18,772 bases of DNA from DASTHS01 sp035718085 (GTDB lineage Bacteria > Actinomycetota > Acidimicrobiia > Acidimicrobiales > Palsa-688): contig DASTHS010000037.1 of NCBI GenBank assembly GCA_035718085.1, positions 1 through 18,772 of the forward strand, in the 5' to 3' direction. A program made the translations under genes and the position numbers. Under the pieces are notes generated by a model. That model was not told the origin of the DNA, made no database searches, and was given only the letters and a program-made list of their open reading frames with translations. Of this stretch, positions 8,516 through 14,470 are shown in pieces. The stretch's first letter is position 1; each line of letters starts with the position of its first letter.

Positions 8516-9511
8516 TCAGGTCTGGTTCTCGCCCCCGAAGATCTCCGACACCGAACCGTCGGCGAAGACGGCGCTGATGGCGGCGGCGAACACCTTCGAC
8601 ACCGACACCACCTCGATCTTGTCGATCTGCTTCTCCTCGGGGAGGGGCAGCGTGTCGGTGATGACGACCTTGGAGATGACCGAGTTCTTGAGCCGGTCGA
8701 CGGCCGGGTCGGAGAGCACGGCGTGGGTGCACATCGCCCACACCTCCGACGCCCCCTTGGCCACCAGGATGTCGGCGGCCGCGCAGATGGTGCCGGCCGT
8801 GTCGATCATGTCGTCGATCAGCACGCACATGCGACCTTCGACGTCGCCCATCACGTCGAGGGCCTCGACCTGGTTGACCGCGTCCTTCGGGCGCCGCTTG
8901 TAGACGCTGGCCACGTCGACCCCTTCCCCGGCGTGGCGCGCCGCCTGCTCCGCCACCTTGGTGCGGCCGGTGTCGGGCGCAACCATGACGAAGTCGCCGC
9001 TGGGCGCGTGGGTGCGCAGGTAGTCGGTCAGGAGGGGGACGGCGGTCAGGTGGTCGACCGGCCCGTCGAAGAAGCCCTGGATCTGCCCGGAGTGCAGATC
9101 GACCGAGATGATGCGATCGGCGCCGGCGGTGGCGAAGAAGTCCGACACCAGCCGGGCCGTGATCGGCTCGCGCCCTTTCGACTTGCGGTCTTGGCGGGAG
9201 TAGCCGTAGTAGGGGCAGACGGCGGTGATGCGCTTGGCCGACGCCCGCTTGGCGGCATCGATCATGATCCACTGCTCGAGCAGGGAGTCGTTCACCGACT
9301 GCGTGGGCGTGCGGCAGTGCGACTGCACGATGAACACGTCGGCGCCGCGCACCGACCCACCGAAGCGCGGCCGCACCTCGCCGTTGGCGAAGTCGACGAG
9401 GTTGGCGTCACCCAGTTCGATGCCGAGGTCGTCGGCGATGGCGGCGGCCAGGGCGGGGTGCGAGCGGCCGGTGAGCACGGAGAGGGTGCGCTTGGGCGTG
9501 ACTTCCTGCAA
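8516..9511 (-). CDS. prs: Ribose-phosphate pyrophosphokinase (PRPP synthetase)
   Basis: The enzyme makes PRPP from ribose 5-phosphate and ATP for nucleotide, histidine and tryptophan synthesis. The 331 residues show the class I pattern: LSVLTGRSHPALA, FANGEVRPRF, the flexible-loop PYYGYSRQDRKSKGREP, VDLHSGQIQGFF and the PRPP-binding loop VLIDDMIDTAGTI. Start choice: no ATG or GTG lies at the right place, and the valine before TPKRT is GTC. TTG at 9509-9511 has GAGGAG seven bases upstream, a near-ideal ribosome site placed right at the glmU stop, so I take TTG as the start. It follows glmU by 11 bases. The GlmU-Prs pairing is common in bacteria and supplies UDP-GlcNAc and PRPP. Confidence 0.96.
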   Translation of the reverse strand: MQEVTPKRTLSVLTGRSHPALAAAIADDLGIELGDANLVDFANGEVRPRFGGSVRGADVFIVQSHCRTPTQSVNDSLLEQWIMIDAAKRASAKRITAVCPYYGYSRQDRKSKGREPITARLVSDFFATAGADRIISVDLHSGQIQGFFDGPVDHLTAVPLLTDYLRTHAPSGDFVMVAPDTGRTKVAEQAARHAGEGVDVASVYKRRPKDAVNQVEALDVMGDVEGRMCVLIDDMIDTAGTICAAADILVAKGASEVWAMCTHAVLSDPAVDRLKNSVISKVVITDTLPLPEEKQIDKIEVVSVSKVFAAAISAVFADGSVSEIFGGENQT

Positions 9512-9522
9512 GGCCGTGCTCC

Positions 9523-10659
9523 TCAGTCGGGGTCGTGCAGCGGGGGTGGCCCCTCGTCGGGGGCGGGGCCCCCAGTGAAGCACGGACCGGTCACGGTGCC
9601 GGGGTCGACCCGGCACCCCGGCGGCAGGTAGGCCCACGGCCCGACCTGGGCGTCGGCCCCCACCTCGGCCCCGCGACCGACCGTGGCGGTGACCACGGCC
9701 CGCCGACCGACCCGGCAGTCGGCGAGGTGGGTGTCGGGGCCGAGCTCCGCGCCGGCCCCGACCGTGGTGTCGCCCTGCAGCATGGTGCCCGGGTAGAGGG
9801 TGACGTCGGCCTCGAGGGTGACGGTCGTGTCGAGGTAGGTGCGGGCGGGGTCGACCATGGTGACGCCGCGGCGCAGCCAGGCGTGGTTGACCCGGCGGCG
9901 CAACTCCGCCTCCGCCGTCGCGAGCTGCACACGGTCGTTGACACCGGCGGCCTCACCGGGGTCGGCGGCGGCGACGGCGACGACCTCGTAGCCGGCCTCG
10001 GCCAACACGGCCACCGTGTCGGTCAGGTAGTACTCCCCCTGGGCGTTGTCGGGGGTGACCCGGCGCAGGGCGGGGGCGAGCACCGAGCGGCGGAACACGT
10101 AGATGGAGGTGTTGACCTCGTCGATGGCCAGCTCGTCGTCGGTGGCGTCGGCCTGCTCGACGATGCGCACCACCCGATCGCCCTTGCCGCGCACGACCCG
10201 CCCGTAGCCCGTCGGGTCGGCCACCCGGGCGCTGAGCAGGGTCGCCGCCGCCCCGCTGCGCCGGTGCTCGGCGACCAGGCCGGCGATGGTGGCGCCGCGC
10301 AGCAGCGGCGTGTCGCCGGGGAGCACCACCACGTCGGCGTTGTCGGCGTCGTCGTCGGGGAGGCCGGTCAGGCCGACGAGCACCGCGTCGCCCGTACCGC
10401 GCTGGCGGGCCTGCTCGACGAAGGAGACGGGCAACCCGTCGGGCTGCTGCTCCTGCACCGCCTTGACGACGCGCACTGCGCCGTGGCCCACCACCACCAC
10501 CGCCTGACCCGCTCCGGCGTCCGCCACGGCATGCAGGACGTGCACGACCATCGGCCTGCCACAGAGCCGGTGCAGCGGCTTGGGCCGCTCGGATCGCATG
10601 CGGGTGCCCTCGCCGGCGGCGAGCACCAACGCGGTGAGGGCGGGGTCTCGGTCGCTCAC
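9523..10659 (-). CDS. glmU: UDP-GlcNAc pyrophosphorylase, GlmU lacking the acetyltransferase half
   Basis: Normal GlmU (about 450-495 aa) acetylates GlcN-1-P and then couples GlcNAc-1-P to UTP, giving UDP-GlcNAc for peptidoglycan. This one is 378 residues. The uridyltransferase domain is intact: LAAGEGTRMRSERPKPL (G16, G18, T19, K27), QRGTGDAV, LPGDTPLL, GYGRVVRG, EVNTSIYVF and GEYYLTDTV. The left-handed beta-helix starts at about 255 with hexapeptide repeats (VTLYPGTML, VGAGAELGPDTHL, VGADAQVGPWAYLPPG) and then stops after a Pro/Gly/Asp-rich tail. The usual LRPG arginine is a proline (LPPG), and the KK...HLTYxGD...N segment that forms the acetyl-CoA and catalytic site is absent. The prs ribosome site follows at once, so no lost 3' half is hidden downstream. 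GTG start at 10657-10659 has AGGAG upstream. Confidence 0.93.
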   Translation of the reverse strand: MSDRDPALTALVLAAGEGTRMRSERPKPLHRLCGRPMVVHVLHAVADAGAGQAVVVVGHGAVRVVKAVQEQQPDGLPVSFVEQARQRGTGDAVLVGLTGLPDDDADNADVVVLPGDTPLLRGATIAGLVAEHRRSGAAATLLSARVADPTGYGRVVRGKGDRVVRIVEQADATDDELAIDEVNTSIYVFRRSVLAPALRRVTPDNAQGEYYLTDTVAVLAEAGYEVVAVAAADPGEAAGVNDRVQLATAEAELRRRVNHAWLRRGVTMVDPARTYLDTTVTLEADVTLYPGTMLQGDTTVGAGAELGPDTHLADCRVGRRAVVTATVGRGAEVGADAQVGPWAYLPPGCRVDPGTVTGPCFTGGPAPDEGPPPLHDPD

Positions 10660-10710
10660 CCCCTGCTCCTACCCCACCGGGGCGTCGCTGTGCGAGGCTG
10701 GCTGGCGCCC

Positions 10711-10781
10711 TCCGGGGTCGTCCAACGGCAGGACACCGGCCTTTGGAGCCGAGGATGAGGGTTCGATTCCTTCCCCCGGAA
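10711..10781 (+). tRNA. tRNA-Gln (anticodon UUG)
   Basis: A cloverleaf folds by hand. The acceptor TCCGGGG pairs with CCCCGGA. The D arm is GTCC/GGAC around AACGGCA. The anticodon stem is CCGGC/GCCGA with loop CTTTGGA, placing TTG at 10743-10745. The T arm is GAGGG/CCTTC around TTCGATT. The discriminator is A at 10781 and no CCA is encoded. The first anticodon-stem pair (C10736-A10752) is a mismatch. The gene is divergent from glmU, 51 bases away, so that short gap must hold both promoters; I see no clear -10 or -35. Confidence 0.93.
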
Positions 10782-10790
10782 CGATCCGGT

Positions 10791-10819
10791 CCGGGGGAGC
10801 GCACCGTGCGCTCCCCCGG
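10791..10819. terminator. Perfect GC-rich hairpin, probable bidirectional terminator
   Basis: CCGGGGGAGCGCA (10791-10803) pairs perfectly with TGCGCTCCCCCGG (10807-10819) around a three-base CCG loop. It lies ten bases after the tRNA on one side and 22 bases beyond the stop of the minus-strand membrane protein gene on the other, a good position to end both convergent transcripts. There is no T tract, as is usual for high-GC actinobacterial terminators. Confidence 0.7.
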
Positions 10820-10840
10820 GTGGACCGTCGCTGCTCCCGG

Positions 10841-11428
10841 TCAGACCTGCCGCTCGTCGCCCCGGGCGTGGAGGCCCCGCGACGGCGTGCCCGCCAGGGC
10901 AGGGTCGCCGGCGGCGGCCTCGCGGCCGCCCAGGTCGCCCGCCCCCACGTGGCGGTCACGCAGGTCGACGTCGCCGGCCTCGGCGCTGTCGGCCCGCTCG
11001 AGTCGGCCGGCCCCGACCCTGGACGGCTCGACGGTGGCGGCCGGCTCGACCACCCGGGCCGTGCCGGCCGGCTCCACCACGCGCTCGGTCTCCACCCGCT
11101 CCGGCGCGCGGCGCGAGCGCTCCAGCTCGTTGCGCAGGTGGTCGCGCTCGGCGACCACTGCGGCCAGCTCCGTCTCGCGCCGGACGCCGCGGCGGCGACG
11201 CAGGCCCCGGCCGCCACCGCCGGCCATCAGCGCCAGGCCGAGCATGGCGGCGCCACCGGCGACAGCACCCACCACGAACAGCACCCAGTCGGTGTGCACG
11301 CCGAGCGACTGGCTGAACACGGTCACGTCACTGGTCAGCGGGTGGTTGTTGGTCAGCGCCAGGTCGACACCGAACACCACCGCCGCCGCCAGGATCACCA
11401 ATCCGAGCAGGATCATGCTGGTCTCCAT
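10841..11428 (-). CDS. Small membrane protein with two transmembrane helices and charged cytoplasmic tail
   Basis: 195 residues. Two hydrophobic helices (about 5-27, ILLGLVILAAAVVFGVDLAL, and about 47-69, WVLFVVGAVAGGAAMLGLAL) flank a short loop with NNHPLTSDVTVF. An Arg-rich stop-transfer segment (RGLRRRRGVRR) then leads into a helical, probably coiled-coil stretch (TELAAVVAERDHLRNELERSRR) and a disordered tail in which a VVEPA unit is repeated. The topology resembles LapA/DUF1049-type proteins of the inner membrane, but I see no motif that settles this. The ATG at 11426-11428 follows a GGGGGAG ribosome site by four to five bases. It lies downstream of the PfpI-like gene on the same strand, 75 bases away, and may be co-transcribed with it. 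Function unknown. Confidence 0.75.
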   Translation of the reverse strand: METSMILLGLVILAAAVVFGVDLALTNNHPLTSDVTVFSQSLGVHTDWVLFVVGAVAGGAAMLGLALMAGGGGRGLRRRRGVRRETELAAVVAERDHLRNELERSRRAPERVETERVVEPAGTARVVEPAATVEPSRVGAGRLERADSAEAGDVDLRDRHVGAGDLGGREAAAGDPALAGTPSRGLHARGDERQV

Positions 11429-11472
11429 TCCACTCCCCCCGGAAGCCCCGGGATGCCCAGCACGTACCCATC

Positions 11473-11501
11473 GGGGGCGTCGGCGACGCCTGGGCGCCCC
11501 C
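11473..11501. terminator. Stem-loop after the DJ-1/PfpI gene
   Basis: GGGGGCG (11473-11479) pairs with CGCCCCC (11495-11501); the loop contains an alternative smaller hairpin, GGCGTC/GACGCC around GGC (11476-11490). It lies immediately 3' of the minus-strand PfpI-like gene, so it may be a weak terminator or a processing site before the membrane protein gene. There is no T tract, and GC-rich DNA produces such stems by chance. Confidence 0.3.
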
Positions 11502-11503
11502 TG

Positions 11504-12058
11504 CTACGCGGCGAGCTCCTCGACCAGGGTCTTGCAGAAGGCCGGCAGGTCGTCGGGGTTGCGGCTGGTGATCAGGGTGTTCGGCCCGCTCCGGTCGACG
11601 TGGACCTCCTCGTCGACCCAGGTGCCGCCGGCGTTGCGGATGTCGGTCTGCAGGCTCGGCCACGAGGTGAGCGTGCGGCCTTCCACCAGGCCCGCCTCCA
11701 CCACGGTCCACGGGCCGTGGCACACCACCGCGGCAGGCTTGCCGGCCTCGAACATCGCCCGGACGAAGGCCACCGCCTCGGGGCGGGTGCGCAGGGCGTC
11801 GGGGTTGGCGACGCCACCCGGGAGCACCAGCCCGTCGAAGGTGGCCGGGTCGGCGGATCCGGCCACCTCGTCGACCGGGAAGGTGTCCGCCTTGTCGAGG
11901 TGGTTGAACGCCTGGGCCCGGCCCGGCTCGGGGGCGACGAGCACCGGCGTGCCGCCGGCCTGTGCCACCGCCTGCCACGGTTCGGTCAGCTCCGCCTGCT
12001 CGATGCCCTCGTTGGCCACCAGGAATGCCACCCTCTTGCCCTGCAGAGTGCCTGCCAT
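11504..12058 (-). CDS. DJ-1/PfpI family protein (protease/deglycase-like)
   Basis: A cytoplasmic 184-residue flavodoxin-like protein of the PfpI/YhbO branch of the DJ-1 superfamily. Members have been described as proteases, glyoxalases or protein deglycases that act in stress. Key residues are visible: E17 in ANEGIEQAEL, the oxyanion region LVLPGGVANPDALR, and the nucleophile elbow AAVVCHGPW with C113 and H114. This arrangement suits the hexameric PfpI type. Start ATG at 12056-12058 has AGGAG six bases upstream. The gene is divergent from the acyl-CoA dehydrogenase-like gene with 105 bases between them. There is no direct link to that cassette other than a shared promoter region. Confidence 0.92.
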   Translation of the reverse strand: MAGTLQGKRVAFLVANEGIEQAELTEPWQAVAQAGGTPVLVAPEPGRAQAFNHLDKADTFPVDEVAGSADPATFDGLVLPGGVANPDALRTRPEAVAFVRAMFEAGKPAAVVCHGPWTVVEAGLVEGRTLTSWPSLQTDIRNAGGTWVDEEVHVDRSGPNTLITSRNPDDLPAFCKTLVEELAA

Positions 12059-12104
12059 GTCGTGCTCCTCTCGTTCGGTCGGTCGAGGGTGGGGCTACCC
12101 AGGG

Positions 12105-12139
12105 CCGGGCGGCGCACCTCGCCGGCGGGTGCCGCCCGG
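12105..12139. promoter_or_regulatory. 9-bp inverted repeat in the divergent pfpI/cassette gap
   Basis: CCGGGCGGC (12105-12113) and GCCGCCCGG (12131-12139) are perfect reverse complements with 17 bases between them, centred about 40 bases before the cassette's first ATG. It could be an operator in DNA or a leader hairpin in RNA. No -10/-35 elements are convincing, and GC-only repeats occur by chance in this composition. Confidence 0.3.
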
Positions 12140-12163
12140 TGATCCGGGGCAGAACACGGCCCA

Positions 12164-13108
12164 ATGGACGCCGCGCCCGACCGAGCCGAGACCGGGGGCC
12201 TGCGCGCCGCGGTGCTCGCGGCCGGCGAGCTGCCCCTGCCCGGCGCCGGGGCCACCGCCGAGCGCCTGGCCGGCCTGGGCGCCCTCGGGGCGGCTGACCT
12301 GGCCGTCGCCCGCCTCGCGGAGGGTCACGCCGACGCCGTGGCCATCCTCGCCGAGGCCGGCCGGCGACCCGAGCCGGGGTGCGCCTACGGGGTGTGGGCG
12401 TCGGTGGCGCCCGAAGGTGACGTGACGGCCGCGTGGCGCCGGGGCGAGGTGGTGCTCTCCGGCACCAAGCCCTTCTGCAGCGGGGCGGCGCTGTGCGATC
12501 GGGCGCTCGTGCGCTGCGGTGACCTGCTGGTCGACGTCGACCTGCGGGCCGGTGGTGCGGTGCCGGTGCCGGGCACCTGGCCGGCGGTGGGCATGGCCGC
12601 CTCCGACAGCCGGTCGGTGCGCTTCGAGGGGCTGGTGACCGCGGCCGACGCAGTGGTGGGGCCGCCGGGGTGGTACCTGCGGCGGCCGGGGTTCTGGCAC
12701 GGCGGCGTCGGGGTGGCGGCGGTGTGGGCGGGCGGCGCCCGGGGGGTGGTGGCCGCCACCACGCGGTGGCTCGGAGCGTCGACCGGCGAGGCCGAGCTCG
12801 CCGCCCTGGGCACCGCAGTGGCGGCGCTCGCCGGCGCCGACGCCCTCATCGACGCCGCGGCGCGGGCGATCGACGCAGCCCCGACCGACCCCGACATCGC
12901 CCGCCGACTGGCCCTGGTGACCCGCCACGGGGTGCACGCGGCCGCCGTCGAAGTGCTCCGGTCCGCGGCCGCGGCCGGGGGCGCCCGACCCCTGTGCCTC
13001 GACGGCGAGGGGGCGCAGCGCGCCGCCGACCTGTGGGCCTACCTGGCCCAGCACCACCCCGGCCGCGACGCCGCCCGGCTCGGCCGGGCGTGGCTGGAGG
13101 CGTCGTGA
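12164..13108 (+). CDS. Acyl-CoA dehydrogenase-like flavoprotein, first gene of cassette
   Basis: 314 residues, shorter than a standard acyl-CoA dehydrogenase (about 380). The middle domain is recognisable at about 70-165: YGVWAS, then SGTKPFCSGA (99-108), the flavin/substrate region of the family, and SDSRSVRFEGL. The helical C-terminal domain includes ARGVVAATTRWLG and ends AYLAQHHPGRDAARLGRAW, which matches the usual ending of this family. The N-terminal helical domain is reduced to roughly 65 residues. I cannot see a clear catalytic glutamate, so the substrate and even dehydrogenase activity are uncertain. ATG at 12164 has only a weak ribosome site. The stop overlaps the next gene as GTGA, so it is coupled to the PIG-L deacetylase. 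It probably oxidises or reduces an acyl or sugar intermediate of the cassette product; that is inference. Confidence 0.8.
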   Translation: MDAAPDRAETGGLRAAVLAAGELPLPGAGATAERLAGLGALGAADLAVARLAEGHADAVAILAEAGRRPEPGCAYGVWASVAPEGDVTAAWRRGEVVLSGTKPFCSGAALCDRALVRCGDLLVDVDLRAGGAVPVPGTWPAVGMAASDSRSVRFEGLVTAADAVVGPPGWYLRRPGFWHGGVGVAAVWAGGARGVVAATTRWLGASTGEAELAALGTAVAALAGADALIDAAARAIDAAPTDPDIARRLALVTRHGVHAAAVEVLRSAAAAGGARPLCLDGEGAQRAADLWAYLAQHHPGRDAARLGRAWLEAS

Positions 13109-13866
13109 CCCTGGTCGCGGACGCCGCTCACCTCGGGACCCCGGAGCGGCTGTGGCGGGCGCCCGGGGTGCTCGACACCCTCCCGGCCTGGCGCCCCCCG
13201 GCGTGCAGGGCACTGCTCGTGGTCGCCCCCCACCCCGACGACGAGGTGCTCGGGGCCGCCGGCGCGCTGCTGCAGTGCGCCCGTGCCGGCGCCGAGGCGC
13301 GCCTGCTGGCGGTCACCGACGGCGAGGGCTCCCACCCCCGCTCACAGGTGACCCCGTCGGCGCTGGCCGCCCGGCGGCGGGCCGAGTCGGCAGAAGGGCT
13401 GCGCCGGCTCGGCCTCACCGCAGTCGTCCAGCGGCGCCTCGCGCTCACCGACGGCGGCGTCGCCGCCGCCGAGGGCGCCGTCAGCGAGGCGATCGCCGCC
13501 ATGGCCGGCGCCGGTGACCTGGTGCTGGCGCCGTGGGTCGCCGACGGCCACCGCGACCACGACGCGTGCGGCCGCGCCGCCCGCGCTGCAGCCGCTCGCA
13601 CGGGCGCCACCCTGGTCGAGTACCTGGTCTGGGCCTGGCACTGGGCCTCCCCCGCCGGTGGCGAGCTGCCGCTCGGGGGGGCGGTGCGCCTGCCGCTGCC
13701 CCGACGCGACGTGGCGGCCAAGCGCTGGGCCACAGCCGCTCACCGCTCGCAGGTCCGCGGGATCGGCTCCGGGCCACACGACGGCCCGGTGCTGCCCGAC
13801 GCCATGCTCCGGCGGGCGTGGCGGCCCTTCGAGGTCCTGCTGCCGTGGGCCGGCGACGATGCCTGA
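13105..13866 (+). CDS. PIG-L family zinc-dependent deacetylase
   Basis: PIG-L/LmbE enzymes (GlcNAc-PI deacetylase, MshB, Mca, BshB) remove N-acyl groups from sugar amines with zinc. The 253 residues carry the metal motif APHPDDEVLGAAG (H43, D45, D46) and the third ligand region DGHRDHDACG (H149, H152). The fold then continues to LVEYLVWAWHWASP and a terminal RPFEVLLPW. GTG at 13105-13107 overlaps the upstream stop by four bases and has GGAGG just before it. The downstream methyltransferase ATG lies inside its last codons (8-base overlap). It is not an obvious MshB or Mca. From context it probably deacylates an amino-sugar intermediate made by one of the glycosyltransferase domains encoded downstream. 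Confidence 0.92.
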   Translation: MTLVADAAHLGTPERLWRAPGVLDTLPAWRPPACRALLVVAPHPDDEVLGAAGALLQCARAGAEARLLAVTDGEGSHPRSQVTPSALAARRRAESAEGLRRLGLTAVVQRRLALTDGGVAAAEGAVSEAIAAMAGAGDLVLAPWVADGHRDHDACGRAARAAAARTGATLVEYLVWAWHWASPAGGELPLGGAVRLPLPRRDVAAKRWATAAHRSQVRGIGSGPHDGPVLPDAMLRRAWRPFEVLLPWAGDDA

Positions 13867-14456
13867 CGGGCCGCTGTCGCACCGGCGCCGGGAGCGGGTG
13901 CCCGCCGAGTGGTTCGACCAGCTCTACCGGGCCGACCCCGACCCGTGGCAGTTCGCGACCAGCGGCTACGAGGCCCGCAAGTTCGACCTGACCGCCGCCT
14001 GCCTGCCCCGGCCGAGGTACCGGTCGGCGTTCGAGCCGGGGTGCGCGTTCGGCGAGCTGACCGCTCGCCTGGCCCCCCGCTGCGACGCGCTGCTCGCCGC
14101 CGATGCTGCTCCCACCGTGGTGGCCCGGGCGGCGCGGCGCTTCGCCGGGAGCGGCACGGTCAGCGTCGAACGGCGGTCGGTGCCCGAGGAGTGGCCCGCC
14201 GGCCACTTCGACCTCGTCGTGCTCAGCGAGGTCGCCTACTACCTCACCGGCCCCGAGCACGACGAGCTGCTCGAGCGGGTCGTCGCCAGCCTCGAGCCCG
14301 GCGGCGACCTCCTCGCCGTGCACTGGACGGGGGCCCACCAGCTACCCCCTCGACGGCGCCGACGTGGCCCGCCGCATCGACACCGTCGACGGGCTGGCGC
14401 GGCTGGTGCGCCACGACGAGCCCGAGTTCGAGCTCGGCGTCTGGCGGCGGCGCTGA
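13859..14456 (+). CDS. NodS-like SAM-dependent methyltransferase, with apparent one-base frameshift
   Basis: Small class I methyltransferase similar to the nodulation NodS type, about 198 residues once corrected. Seen: AEWFDQLYRADPDPWQFATS near the start, the SAM motif I FEPGCAFGEL (about 58-67), FDLVVLSEVAYYLT and LEPGGDLLAVHW. After HWTG the reading frame turns into an Arg/Pro-rich string, while the +1 frame gives TSYPLDGADVARRIDTVDGL, then VRHDEPEFELGVWRRR and a stop at 14454-14456. That is the expected C-terminus. Removing one G from the five-G run at 14329-14333 restores HWTGPTSYPLDG. As written, the first frame has no stop and continues into the glycosyltransferase. The coordinates describe the corrected gene. 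ATG at 13859 overlaps the PIG-L stop. The enzyme probably methylates an amine or hydroxyl of the cassette product. Confidence 0.8.
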
Positions 14457-14470
14457 GCCCGCTCGGCGCC

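Noticed and set aside
10711..10781. tRNA-Gln as an integration (att) site
   Set aside because: There is no integrase, no duplicated tRNA 3' end and no island-like genes nearby; both sides hold ordinary chromosomal genes.
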